Positions 1-7,794 of a DNA stretch of 25,194 nt are shown piece after piece. The DNA is taken from assembly GCF_001279775.1 (NCBI RefSeq), contig NZ_LGDG01000004.1, positions 1-25,194 on the forward strand, given 5' to 3'. The number at the start of each line of letters is the position of its first letter. Position 1 is the stretch's first letter. The stretch is from Streptomyces sp. MMG1533 (lineage in GTDB: Bacteria; Actinomycetota; Actinomycetes; Streptomycetales; Streptomycetaceae). The notes beneath the pieces are model-generated. The model was given only the letters and a program-made list of their open reading frames with translations. It searched no databases and was not told where the DNA came from. Position numbers and translations under genes: made by a program.

Positions 1-995
1 GCGGTGCTCGCTCGCAACGAGATCGGCGGCGCGAGCAGCTGATGCCGGGCCGGTGTGTCGGGGTGGTCGAGCCGCTCGACGAGCAGGTCGACGGCGAGGC
101 GGCCCATCTGCTCCGCCGGCACGTCCGCCGCGGTGAGCTGCGGGGTCACCGTCTCGGCCCACCGGCTGGCCACGACTCCGGTGACGGAGAAGTCGCGTGG
201 TACATGGCGGCCGGCCTGTGCCAGCCCTCGGTAGAGGCCGCCGAGCGCGGCTTCGTTCAAGGTGACCAGGGCCGTGGTGGCGGGATCGTCGTGCAGGATC
301 CGCTCCAGACAGGCCAGGCCCGAGGCGGCGTCGTCCCCGCAGCAGTACGTCCGGACGGTGAGCCCGCGTTCCGCCGCGGCCTTGGTGAACCCGTCCAGCC
401 CCCGGTGGGCGGACTCGTACCCGGCCCTCAGGAGCTGCTCGGGCCGGTTGACGAAGGCGATCCTGCGGTGGCCCAGGTCCGCGAGGTGGTGCACACAGGC
501 CGCCGCCAGTGCCGTGTGGTCAAGACCCACCCACCAGCTGCCCTCCGGGTGGGCGGTGCGGCCGATGGCGACGGAGGGGAAGTCCACCGCGGTGAGGTGG
601 TCGAGCCGGTCGTCCTGCAGCCGGATCTCCATCAGGATCGCGCCGTCGACCCGCCGCTCGCCCAGCAGCCGCTGGAACGAGCGGTCGCTGTCCGCACCGC
701 TCGGAGAGAGCAGCACGTCGTAGTCGTACGCCGCGGCGGCCTCGGTGACGCTGCCGATGAAGTCCAGCTGCATGCCGGTGTAGTGGTTCCCGGCGGGCGG
801 GAAGACCAGACCGATGGTGTTGGTCCGGCCGTTGGCCAGGGCCCGCGCACTCGCGTTGGGCTGGTAGCCCAGCTCGTCGATGACCCGCTGGATCTTCTGA
901 CGGGTGTCCTCGGAAACGGGGCGCTTCCCGCTCAGGGCGTAGGACACGGTGCTCCGCGAGACACCGGCCCGCTTGGCAATCTCACCGATGTTCAC
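1..995 (-). CDS. LacI-family transcriptional repressor (LacI-1), 3' end outside window
   Basis: Sugar-responsive DNA-binding repressor of the LacI/GalR family. The N-terminus (NIGEIAKRAGVSRSTVSYAL) is a typical LacI helix-turn-helix, followed by a hinge-type segment (NASARALANG) and a periplasmic-binding-protein-like sensor domain containing IGLVFPP and LGHRRIAFV. The GTG at 993-995 is chosen because the HTH begins at residue 2 and AAGGGAG lies just upstream. The 331 whole codons visible are close to full family length, so only the last few residues are missing. The gene has a strong promoter (TTGACA, 17 bp, TACCTT) and two AACCGGTT palindromes between promoter and start, which indicates autorepression. 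It probably also controls other copies of this site in the window. The inducer is unknown; an arabino-oligosaccharide is an inference from the neighbours. Confidence 0.93.
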   Translation of the reverse strand, partial: MNIGEIAKRAGVSRSTVSYALSGKRPVSEDTRQKIQRVIDELGYQPNASARALANGRTNTIGLVFPPAGNHYTGMQLDFIGSVTEAAAAYDYDVLLSPSGADSDRSFQRLLGERRVDGAILMEIRLQDDRLDHLTAVDFPSVAIGRTAHPEGSWWVGLDHTALAAACVHHLADLGHRRIAFVNRPEQLLRAGYESAHRGLDGFTKAAAERGLTVRTYCCGDDAASGLACLERILHDDPATTALVTLNEAALGGLYRGLAQAGRHVPRDFSVTGVVASRWAETVTPQLTAADVPAEQMGRLAVDLLVERLDHPDTPARHQLLAPPISLRAST

Positions 996-1017
996 GGGAC
1001 TCCCTTGCCGAGATCGG

Positions 1018-1031
1018 TCGAACCGGTTCGA
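1018..1031. promoter_or_regulatory. LacI-type operator O1
   Basis: Perfect 14-bp palindrome TCGAACCGGTTCGA, 22 bp upstream of the LacI-1 start codon. The central CG-rich palindrome is typical of LacI-family operators. Its place in the leader suggests autorepression. Confidence 0.75.
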
Positions 1032-1067
1032 TGATTCCAGGGAACGGAGTCGGCCAGGTGCCGATCG

Positions 1068-1081
1068 TCGAACCGGTTCGC
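1068..1081. promoter_or_regulatory. LacI-type operator O2
   Basis: TCGAACCGGTTCGC, palindromic over the inner 12 bp, lies 8 bp downstream of the LacI-1 -10 box and therefore over the expected transcription start. It is 50 bp centre to centre from O1. Confidence 0.75.
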
Positions 1082-1089
1082 GTGAAGTG

Positions 1090-1118
1090 AAGGTAGGAGC
1101 AACCCGGGGGAGTGTCAA
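1090..1118 (-). promoter_or_regulatory. Promoter of LacI-1
   Basis: Reading on the minus strand, TTGACA (1118-1113), a 17-bp spacer and TACCTT (1095-1090) form a near-consensus vegetative promoter. Transcription would start about 1083 and run straight through the two operators into LacI-1. Confidence 0.75.
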
Positions 1119-1299
1119 CGCCTCGCGCCGGATTTCTCGTAACGGCCCGGAAACGTCGGTGCGCGGAGGTGTGGTGCCTGGCCTGCCGGGGTGCACACCC
1201 GCTCACCAGGAGGCCAGGTGCCGGATTCGATGGACGGGAAACCCTGCCCCCGTCAGGGCGGCCTGCCGTGCGCGGCCGGAGAGGTCCATGTCGGGGGTA

Positions 1300-1344
1300 T
1301 TGCTGGCCGGTGCCCTCGGTGCTAGCTTCATCGAACCGGTTCGA
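1300..1344 (+). promoter_or_regulatory. Orphan promoter with LacI-type operator O3
   Basis: TTGCTG (1300-1305), a 17-bp spacer and TAGCTT (1323-1328) are followed at once by the perfect palindrome TCGAACCGGTTCGA (1331-1344). This is the same promoter-then-operator layout as at LacI-1, but on the plus strand. No recognisable gene follows. A purine-rich GAGGGG precedes an ATG at 1362, but the reading frame there resembles no known family and runs antisense into the GH31 gene. Confidence 0.5.
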
Positions 1345-1658
1345 CGATCCGTCGAGGGGTCATGACCGCTAGGGCGTCGATCCGGGCGCAAGGACTCTTG
1401 CCGCTTCCGGCGAGCGGTGGGAGCCCGGGCCCCCGCCCGCGTCCGGTCGCCGGGCTTCCGGTCACTCGCCAAGGTGTGCGGCGTGTATGCACCGAGCCCA
1501 GCTGCCGCGCCACCTCGGCGACCGGCTCAACGGGGACTCCCTCACATGCGCGCGGCTCCCACCCGGAACTCCGGGCGGGAGCCGCGCCCTTTGGCTCGCA
1601 CGACTCGGCCTTCTCTTCAGGTCGGTTCACCATGCTGCGGGGGCGGACGCACAGGCCA
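1345..1658. other. Gene-poor spacer between orphan promoter and GH31 3' end
   Basis: No supported gene. The short frame opened by the ATG at 1362 has no family features and looks non-coding past about 1550. The stretch ends in a strong hairpin (1550-1587). It could be what is left after deletion of a gene once driven by the O3 promoter. Confidence 0.4.
1550..1587. terminator. Hairpin terminator, probably bidirectional
   Basis: Arms 1550-1566 and 1571-1587 pair over 17 bp with one mismatch around an AACT loop. There is no long T-tract, which is common in high-GC actinomycetes. It sits 70 bp beyond the GH31 stop and would end the importer/GH31 transcript, or any plus-strand transcript from the orphan promoter. 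Confidence 0.65.
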
Positions 1659-3668
1659 TCAGGCCGTGATCTCCGTGAACGCGTCCGCGACGGCGGCGCC
1701 TTCGCGGACGAAGACGGGGATACGTTCCAGTGGCGCGGGAACGTCGAGAGTGGTGCCGCCCCCGTGGAGCTCGCCGGTGGCGGTGTCGGTCCAGCGTGCG
1801 CCGGCCGGGAGGTGGACGGTGCGGCTGCGGGCTCCGGCCTCGGCGACCGGCGCGACGAGGATGTCAGGGCCGAGGAGGAACTGGTCGTCGACGGTCCAGG
1901 CGTGCGCGTCGTCGGGGAAGCCGAAGAACAGTGGCCGCATCACCGGCGCCCCGGTGCGGTGCGCCTGTTCGGACAGCTCCAGCAGATAGGGGCGCAGCCG
2001 CTCGCGCAGCCGCAGGTGCGCGGCCAGGATCGGGTATGCCTGTGGTCCGTATGACCAGACCTCGTTCGGTCCGCCGGTCATGTCCGCGGAGAAGGTGGGG
2101 TGGTTCGGCTCACGGTCGCCGTGCAGCCGCATGACCGGGCTGAAGGTGCCGTACTGGAACCACCGGACGAGCAACTCCTGGTACGCCGGGTCGGTGGGGT
2201 CGCCGCCGAGGAAGCCGCCGATGTCGGTGTGCCACCACGGGATGCCGCTCATCGCGACGTTCAGCCCGGCCCGGATCTGCTGGGCCAGCGACTCGAAGGT
2301 GGGCTTGATGTCACCGGACCACAACGCGACGCCGTAGCGCTGGCTGCCGGCCCAGGCTGAGCGGACGAGGCTGAGCGGGCGGTCGTCGCCGGCCTCGGTC
2401 AGACCTTCGGCGACGGCACGGGCGACCATCTTCCCGTAGAGGTTGCCCACCTGGACGCCGGGGCCCGCCGAGTAGACCGCGCGGGCGGCCAGTTCGAGGG
2501 GCATGTCCGGCTCGCAGGCGTCGAGCCAGAAGGCGGCGACACCGAGCGAGTGGTAGTGCTCGCTCAGCTGTTGCCAGAGGTGGCGGCGGGCGGCCGGATG
2601 GGTGGTGTCGACGTAGGTCATCGGCTGGTGGTCGGCGCCGTGGCCACGGGCGGGCCAGGGGTGAGTCAGCAGGCCGCCGTGGCTGTCGCCGACGAGTAGC
2701 CCGGCGTCGTGCAGCGTGTCGTGGTTGCGGCTGCCGGGATCCACGGTGGGCCAGACGGACACCGCCAACTTGACGCCGAGTGACTCCAGTTCCTCGATCA
2801 TGGCGTCCGGGGCGGGCCAGTCGGTGCGATCGAAGTCCCAGTCGCCCATGTGGGTCCAGTGGAAGAAGTCGCAGACCATCACCGACAGCGGAAGTCCGCG
2901 CTCCTTGTACTCCCGGGCGACTGCCAGGAGTTCGTTCTGCGTGCGGTAGCGCAGCTTGGACTGCCAGAAACCGGCTGCCCATTCGGGCAGCAGCGGCGGG
3001 TGCCCGGTGGCCTCGGCGTAGGCCTCCATGATGTGGGCCGGGGTGTCGCCCGCGGTGATCCAGTAGTCGAGCTGGGGTGCCGAGTCGGCGACCCAGCGGG
3101 TGGCATCCCTGCCCAGCTCGACCCTGCCCATCGCGGGGTTGTTCCAGAGCAGGCCGTAGCCGCGGGAGGAGTGCAGGAACGGGATGGTGACCACCGTGTT
3201 GCCCTGGACCAGGTCGATCACCAGGCCCTTCTGGTCGAAGTAGCCGTGCAGATGCTGGCCCAGGCCGTGGATCCGCTCGCCGTCGTACGCTTCGAAGCGC
3301 TGTTCGATGCGGTAGGCGCCGTCGCCGAGCGGTGCGTATGAGCGCGACTGCGGGCACGCCGTGCAGGGGCGCTGGTCGGAGAGCAGTTCGCGGCCCGTGG
3401 CGGTGTGCAGGAAGCGCAGTGAGCCGTCCTTGTCGGCTTCCACGGTGAGACGGCCGTTGACGATGCGGGCGCTGCCGTCCGCGTGCGCGCTCACGGTGGC
3501 GGCAGGGCCTGTGGCGGGGATGTCGAGCGCACCGGGGAGCGTGTCGTCGGGGGCGTGACCGGCGCGGGCGCGGACCCGTACCGAGTGCGGCCCCCAGGGC
3601 TCGATGAGGAGGACCTCGTGCGGGGTGCGTCGTTCGAGGACGCTGCCCTGTGCGGTGAAGACGGTCAT
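1659..3668 (-). CDS. GH31 family glycoside hydrolase (alpha-xylosidase-like)
   Basis: Predicted retaining alpha-glycosidase of 669 residues, cytoplasmic because no signal peptide is visible. The order is an N-terminal beta-sandwich, a TIM barrel from about residue 230 (LLPEWAAGFWQSKLRYRTQ) and C-terminal beta domains. The likely nucleophile is D383 in FWLDACEPD and the acid/base D453 in LWSGDIKPTFES, both in the expected GH31 positions; SGIPWWHTDIGGF follows as in alpha-xylosidase/alpha-glucosidase members. The ATG at 3668 has AGAAGGAA upstream. It is the last gene downstream of the importer, which suggests it attacks imported oligosaccharides. GH31 includes alpha-xylosidases, alpha-glucosidases and alpha-galactosidases, so the substrate is not settled; xylosidase is the best guess from motif style. 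Confidence 0.9.
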   Translation of the reverse strand: MTVFTAQGSVLERRTPHEVLLIEPWGPHSVRVRARAGHAPDDTLPGALDIPATGPAATVSAHADGSARIVNGRLTVEADKDGSLRFLHTATGRELLSDQRPCTACPQSRSYAPLGDGAYRIEQRFEAYDGERIHGLGQHLHGYFDQKGLVIDLVQGNTVVTIPFLHSSRGYGLLWNNPAMGRVELGRDATRWVADSAPQLDYWITAGDTPAHIMEAYAEATGHPPLLPEWAAGFWQSKLRYRTQNELLAVAREYKERGLPLSVMVCDFFHWTHMGDWDFDRTDWPAPDAMIEELESLGVKLAVSVWPTVDPGSRNHDTLHDAGLLVGDSHGGLLTHPWPARGHGADHQPMTYVDTTHPAARRHLWQQLSEHYHSLGVAAFWLDACEPDMPLELAARAVYSAGPGVQVGNLYGKMVARAVAEGLTEAGDDRPLSLVRSAWAGSQRYGVALWSGDIKPTFESLAQQIRAGLNVAMSGIPWWHTDIGGFLGGDPTDPAYQELLVRWFQYGTFSPVMRLHGDREPNHPTFSADMTGGPNEVWSYGPQAYPILAAHLRLRERLRPYLLELSEQAHRTGAPVMRPLFFGFPDDAHAWTVDDQFLLGPDILVAPVAEAGARSRTVHLPAGARWTDTATGELHGGGTTLDVPAPLERIPVFVREGAAVADAFTEITA

Positions 3669-3967
3669 GGCTGGGGATTCCTTCTCGGATCTGCATGTCG
3701 GCGGTGGCCGGACGGGCACAGTCGGATTCTGTTCCAGGACAGCGGCGGCAGCGAGGAGGACAGCACCGCCCCTGTGACGCTGCTTGCGTCGGTCGTGCGG
3801 GGAGCGACCCGTTCCGGGCTCGCCAGGGTGTTTGCGGCATTGAGGTCTTCGTCACCGAACCGGGCCTTGGAGTGGGCGGGGCCGTCCGCTTCGACGCGCA
3901 GTACCCGTTTCCTGCCTTCTCCTGGCGGCAGGAGGCCGAAGCCGGGCCGGGGCAACATGTCCTGGAA
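3665..3967 (-). pseudogene. Possible GH2-type C-terminal fragment in the permease-GH31 spacer
   Basis: The 397-bp gap between the second permease and GH31 (3669-4065) has a minus-strand open frame after an in-frame TAA. Its start reads AFQDMLPRPGFGLLPPGEGR, continuing with a beta-strand-like RVLRVEADG and later DEDLNAANTLAS. The pattern F-x-LLPGE-x-R-x-V is reminiscent of the last beta-sandwich of GH2 beta-mannosidase-like enzymes. The frame has no convincing start or ribosome site and overlaps the GH31 start region. I read it as a gene tail left by a deletion. It could also be chance coding in high-GC DNA. The rest of the gap shows no terminator or promoter I can support. Confidence 0.25.
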
Positions 3968-4065
3968 CGCCGGCGTCGATTACGCCGCCATGCTGCACCG
4001 CTCCCTCTCTACAAGGAGGTCAGTGAGCTCTACACCAAGGCCGGCCATTGAGGAGGTTGGGCTGG

Positions 4066-4887
4066 TCACTTGAGTCCCGACGTCGCGGTGCCCGAGATGA
4101 AGCCGCGCTGGAGGATGAGGAAGAGGACCAGCACGGGCACGATGTAGATCACGGCGCCCGCCGCGACGAGGGTGTAGAGCCCGCTGCCGTGCTCGTTGAC
4201 GTAGCCGGTGGCGATCTTGACCGCGAGCGTGGTGCGGTCGTCGTCCAGGAACAGGGCGGGGGCCACGTAGTCGCCCCAGGACCAGCTGAAGGTGAGGATC
4301 AGGCTGGTGGCGATCACGGGCCAGGACTGTGGGAGGAAGATCCGCCAGAAGACGCGGATCTGCCCGCAGCCGTCGATGATCGCGGCCTCCTCCAGTTCCT
4401 TGGGCATGTTGCTGAAGAACTGCCGGAAGAGGAAGATCAGATACGGCATGCCGCACAGGCCCCACAGCACCCAGGGCACATACGTGTTCACCAGGCCGGC
4501 CTTGGCGAACAGCAGGTAGGTCGGGATGAGGGTGATGATCGTCGGCATCATCATCGTCGCCAGCAGGACACCGAAGACGATCCGCTTGCCGGGCGCCTCC
4601 AGGCGGGCGAAGCCGTACCCGGCCCAGGCCGAGGACAGGGTGATCAGGGTCGAGTAGATGACCGCGATCGTCAGGGAGTTGCGGGCGTAGCCGAGGTAGT
4701 CGAAGAAGGTCACGGCCTGGGAGAAGTTGTCCAGGGTGGGGTGGTGCGGCCACCAGTGGATGGGGACGGCGCGCAGTTCGGAGAGCGGCTTGAACGCGGT
4801 GATCATCAGCCAGCCGAAGGGGCTGAGCATGAGGACGAGGACCGCGACCAGGAGCATGTAGACGACTTTGCGTCGGGCCAGAACCAT
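4066..4887 (-). CDS. ABC sugar transporter permease, MalG type
   Basis: Inner-membrane permease of a CUT1 carbohydrate importer, 273 residues with about six hydrophobic segments starting at VVYMLLVAVLVLML. The cytoplasmic EAA loop that contacts the ATPase is visible at residues 166-182 (EEAAIIDGCGQIRVFWRIFLP region). The ATG at 4885-4887 overlaps the stop of the preceding permease by one base (TGATG), so translation is coupled. No ATPase gene is present in the window; in Streptomyces such importers commonly use a shared MsiK-type ATPase encoded elsewhere, and I infer the same here. Confidence 0.93.
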   Translation of the reverse strand: MVLARRKVVYMLLVAVLVLMLSPFGWLMITAFKPLSELRAVPIHWWPHHPTLDNFSQAVTFFDYLGYARNSLTIAVIYSTLITLSSAWAGYGFARLEAPGKRIVFGVLLATMMMPTIITLIPTYLLFAKAGLVNTYVPWVLWGLCGMPYLIFLFRQFFSNMPKELEEAAIIDGCGQIRVFWRIFLPQSWPVIATSLILTFSWSWGDYVAPALFLDDDRTTLAVKIATGYVNEHGSGLYTLVAAGAVIYIVPVLVLFLILQRGFISGTATSGLK

Positions 4888-5915
4888 CACTTGCCTCCGA
4901 GCGTCCGGGCCTTGGGCTTCGTCTGCTCGGGTTCGACGGAGTAGAAGACCGCGCCCTTGCTGAGCCGGAAGACGACGTAGGTGACGAACATGACGAACAG
5001 GAAGAGGACCCAGAGCAGCGCGGAGGCGTAGCCGTAGCGGCCGTTGGCGAAGAACTGGGAGAAGACCTCGATCATGATCAGGTAGTTGCTGTCGGGCACG
5101 GCCGTCACGCCCTTCGGGCTGGGGTCGAGCGCGATGAGCAGCGGCAGGAAGGTCTGCAGCGCGGTGATGATCCCCGTGACCACCTGGAAGAACAGCACGG
5201 GGGAGAGCAGGGGCAGGGTGATCCGGGTGAAGGACTGCCACCAGCTCGCTCCGTCCACCAGCGCCGCGTCATGCAGCTCCCGGGGGATGTCCTGCAGGCC
5301 GGCCAGCGAGATGATCATGACGTTGCCCGTGGTCCACAGCGTCAGCATGATCAGTACGTAGCGGGCGTACGGATCGGCCAGCCAGGACACGCCGTTGACG
5401 CCGAAGATGTCCAGCACGCCGTTGGCCGAGCCGGAGTCACGGTCGAAGATCAGCTTGAAGGTGAGGGCGGCACCGACCGGCGGGACCACGGCGGGGAGGT
5501 ACAGCAGGGTGCGGAACAGGCCGCGGGCCCGGATCGGCTGGTTGACCAGTACCGCGAGGAACAGCCCCGCGACGATGGTCAGCGGAACCGTGATCGCGGT
5601 GAACAGTCCGGTGCGGGCGAGGGAGTTGAGGGTGTCCGGATTGGTGAAGACCTCCCGGTAGTTGTCCAGCCCCACGAAGCGGGCGTTCGGGGACAGGCCG
5701 TCGGAGTTGGTGAAACTCAGCCACAGCGCGTAGCCGAGGGGGTAGGCCGTCATCCCCAGGAAGCCCAGGATCCAGGGACCGACGAAGACGTAGAAGGCTC
5801 CGGCCCGGCGCGCCCGCCGGGAAAGGGGCCGGCGCGCCCGGCGACGCCCCGGCCCGGGGTCGGGCGTCCGTGCCGGGGCGGGCGCGTGCGGTCCGGTGAG
5901 CTGGTCGGTACTCAC
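4887..5915 (-). CDS. ABC sugar transporter permease, MalF/UgpA type
   Basis: First permease of the CUT1 importer, 342 residues. It opens with a charged, proline- and arginine-rich cytoplasmic leader of about 45 residues, then a first membrane segment (GAFYVFVGPWILGFLGM) and five more. The EAA-type loop is at residues 215-231 (HDAALVDGASWWQSF), with Asp216 replacing the usual Glu. The GTG at 5913-5915 overlaps the stop of the binding-protein gene (GTGA), with AAGGAG upstream. It would form the channel heterodimer with the downstream permease. Confidence 0.92.
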   Translation of the reverse strand: MSTDQLTGPHAPAPARTPDPGPGRRRARRPLSRRARRAGAFYVFVGPWILGFLGMTAYPLGYALWLSFTNSDGLSPNARFVGLDNYREVFTNPDTLNSLARTGLFTAITVPLTIVAGLFLAVLVNQPIRARGLFRTLLYLPAVVPPVGAALTFKLIFDRDSGSANGVLDIFGVNGVSWLADPYARYVLIMLTLWTTGNVMIISLAGLQDIPRELHDAALVDGASWWQSFTRITLPLLSPVLFFQVVTGIITALQTFLPLLIALDPSPKGVTAVPDSNYLIMIEVFSQFFANGRYGYASALLWVLFLFVMFVTYVVFRLSKGAVFYSVEPEQTKPKARTLGGK

Positions 5916-7258
5916 CCCACCATCTCCTTGCCGCGCTTGAACTGTTCGTTCATGCGCGAGTTGAGCGCGTCGGCGATCTCGCCGACCGCGGTGTCGGACT
6001 TGATCGCGGCCGGCAGCACCTTGTTGAGGATGCCGTTCAGGGCGTCGGTCTGGGCGTACGGGCTGACGGGCAGCACCGAGAAGTACTGCAGTTCCCTCTC
6101 CTGGACCTCGTACGCCTGCTTCTGGAGCGCGGTGTCCTGCGGCAGTTTCTGGCGCAGTGAGTTCAGGGTGGGCAGGCCCCAGCCGCCGGCCAGCCGTTCC
6201 TTGGCGGGCGAGCCGGCGAAGTACCACTCGAAGAACTTCCAGGCCGCCTCCTTGTTCTTGGCGTCCTTGGGCATCCAGAAGCCGGTGCCGCCGAAGCAGG
6301 GGCTGATGCGGTTGCTGCCGAGCTGCGGCGCGGGCGCGAAGCGGGTGACCTCGGCCAGCTTGGGCTCGGAGGAGGCGACCCCGCCGAACCAGTGGCCGGC
6401 GCTGGCGATCGCCATCCGGTTCGCCTGGTAGGCCGGGCCGTCCCAGCCGTCCGGGTTGGGGTTGATGATGCTGGGGCCGACGTCGGCCTTCGTGTAGTCG
6501 ATGTACCACTGGAGCGCCTTGCGCGCCTCGGGCGAGGAGAAGTCCACACTGCCCTGGTCCTCGGCGATCAGCTGCCCGCCGGCCGACGCGGTCATCCACA
6601 TGAGCTGCTGCATGGGACCGAGGCCGGTGGCGCTCATGCCGTACACCTTCACCTTGCCGAGCTTGCGCTTGGTCAGCCGCTCGCCGAGGTCCAGCCACTC
6701 GTCCATGGACAGGGGCTCGGTCTCGCTGGGCAGATCCAGTCCGGCCTCCTCGAACATGTCGGCGCGGTACCAGATCATGCAGTCCTGGGAGTAGTCCTTG
6801 GCGAGGCCGTACCGGGGGCCCGCGCCCTGCTTCTCGCCGTCGAAACGCCACACGTCGTTGGCCCCGGCGATGTCGGAGGGCTGGAGCGCCTTGCTCTTGG
6901 CGAAGTACGGGTCCAGGTCCGTCATCAGTCCGCGCGCGGCGAAGTAGGGCGCGTCCGTCGCGCCGAGGCCGCGCACCACGTCCGGCGGGTTCTTGCTGGA
7001 GAGCAGGGCGTTGAGCTTGGTGACGTCATAGGTGATGACCCGGAGGGTCACGTCCAGCGTCTTCTCGATGTTCTTCTTGGCCTTCGCGTCCCACTCGTCG
7101 ACCTGCGTCATGACGGTGAGCGTCTTGCCGCTCCCGGATCCGCTTCCGGAGTCGACGGAGGCGGCGCAGCCGGGCAGGGCGGCAGCGGTGAAGGCGGCGC
7201 CGGCGGAGGCGGTGAGGAAGCGGCGCCGGTCGAGGGAGCCTCTGGGTGCAACGGGCAT
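5912..7258 (-). CDS. Sugar-binding lipoprotein of ABC importer (family 1 SBP)
   Basis: Extracellular solute-binding protein, 448 residues, that captures an oligosaccharide for the two permeases. The N-terminus has a twin-arginine stretch (DRRRFL), a hydrophobic core and a lipobox LPGC with the lipidated Cys at residue 31, followed by a Ser/Gly linker. The mature part has SBP_bac_1 features such as WYRADMFEEAGLDLPSE and a late FFEWYFAGSPAKERLAGGWG. The ATG at 7258 is chosen for the signal peptide and an AAAGG site upstream. It is the promoter-proximal gene of the importer-GH31 unit, under a strong promoter and an AACCGGTT site. The ligand is unknown; arabinose-containing oligosaccharides are likely from context. 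Confidence 0.93.
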   Translation of the reverse strand: MPVAPRGSLDRRRFLTASAGAAFTAAALPGCAASVDSGSGSGSGKTLTVMTQVDEWDAKAKKNIEKTLDVTLRVITYDVTKLNALLSSKNPPDVVRGLGATDAPYFAARGLMTDLDPYFAKSKALQPSDIAGANDVWRFDGEKQGAGPRYGLAKDYSQDCMIWYRADMFEEAGLDLPSETEPLSMDEWLDLGERLTKRKLGKVKVYGMSATGLGPMQQLMWMTASAGGQLIAEDQGSVDFSSPEARKALQWYIDYTKADVGPSIINPNPDGWDGPAYQANRMAIASAGHWFGGVASSEPKLAEVTRFAPAPQLGSNRISPCFGGTGFWMPKDAKNKEAAWKFFEWYFAGSPAKERLAGGWGLPTLNSLRQKLPQDTALQKQAYEVQERELQYFSVLPVSPYAQTDALNGILNKVLPAAIKSDTAVGEIADALNSRMNEQFKRGKEMVG

Positions 7259-7483
7259 GACTGTGAAGCCTTTCGTGCGGTGTGCATGCGGGGATGTGCG
7301 GGAAGACGGGTGCTGCCGCGCAGGAAGGCACAAGTGGCAGGAAGAGAAGGCAGCCTGGTGAGTACCCGGCCGTGGTGGACGGCCTTCGGGCAAGGCGTCG
7401 GCGACACCGCCCGCACTGTGGGTGGCGAGCGTTGCGGGTCCGGTACTTCGGCCGTGCGGCGTCACGCCCCGAAACGCCCACGT

Positions 7484-7501
7484 GTAGAAACCGGTTGCAG
7501 A
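7484..7501. promoter_or_regulatory. LacI-type operator O4 (variant core)
   Basis: GTAGAAACCGGTTGCAGA keeps the AACCGGTT core but has GAAA and TTGC flanks instead of the CGAA/TTCG of O1-O3. It lies just downstream of the importer -10 box, a position expected for repression. Confidence 0.65.
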
Positions 7502-7513
7502 AAACTTCGGCGA

Positions 7514-7543
7514 ACGCTAGGGCGGGCTCCTGGGCAGTGTCAA
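7514..7543 (-). promoter_or_regulatory. Promoter of importer-GH31 operon
   Basis: On the minus strand TTGACA (7543-7538), an 18-bp spacer and TAGCGT (7519-7514). Transcription would start near 7507 and meet operator O4 within the first 20 bases, leaving a leader of about 250 nt before the binding-protein ATG. Confidence 0.7.
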
Positions 7544-7646
7544 GGGGTTGGAACGCCACGTATTCAACGGGCCCGGCCGTAGTGCAGGTCCGTCGAGACA
7601 AAGCTTGACGCAACCCTCTTGACTCTTCCGGCGGCGCGGTGGCAGC

Positions 7647-7666
7647 TTCTTGTACCGCTACAAGAA
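7647..7666. repeat. Perfect inverted repeat beside operator O5
   Basis: TTCTTGTA (7647-7654), spacer CCGC, TACAAGAA (7659-7666). The 8-bp arms match exactly, and the right arm runs into operator O5. It may be a site for a second regulator or a small mRNA hairpin in the GH51 leader. Confidence 0.55.
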
Positions 7667-7677
7667 ACCGGTTGTTG
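7661..7677. promoter_or_regulatory. LacI-type operator O5 (variant core)
   Basis: CAAGAAACCGGTTGTTG shares the GAAACCGGTTG core of O4 in the same orientation. It lies 118 bp upstream of the GH51 start. A TTGACT at 7619-7624 could be the -35 of the GH51 promoter, but I see no good -10 at normal spacing, so the plus-strand promoter is unresolved. Confidence 0.6.
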
Positions 7678-7794
7678 AATATTCGTGACGCCTCGAACGA
7701 GGCTGCCACGGGCGGGTGATGCCGCACCACCCCTGCTCGCGCCCCGCGCCACTACGTCCCCTCACGCCCCGCCCCATCCAGCAGGAGTACGTCC

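Noticed and set aside
1362..2054. Plus-strand frame starting with a decent ribosome site after the orphan promoter
   Set aside because: The translation resembles no family and after about 1650 it is antisense to GH31. Only the promoter-operator is supported, not a protein of this length.
5271..6431. Plus-strand frame of 386 codons opposite permease and binding-protein genes
   Set aside because: Antisense shadow without domains; the minus strand has membrane segments, the EAA loop and overlapping start/stop codons.
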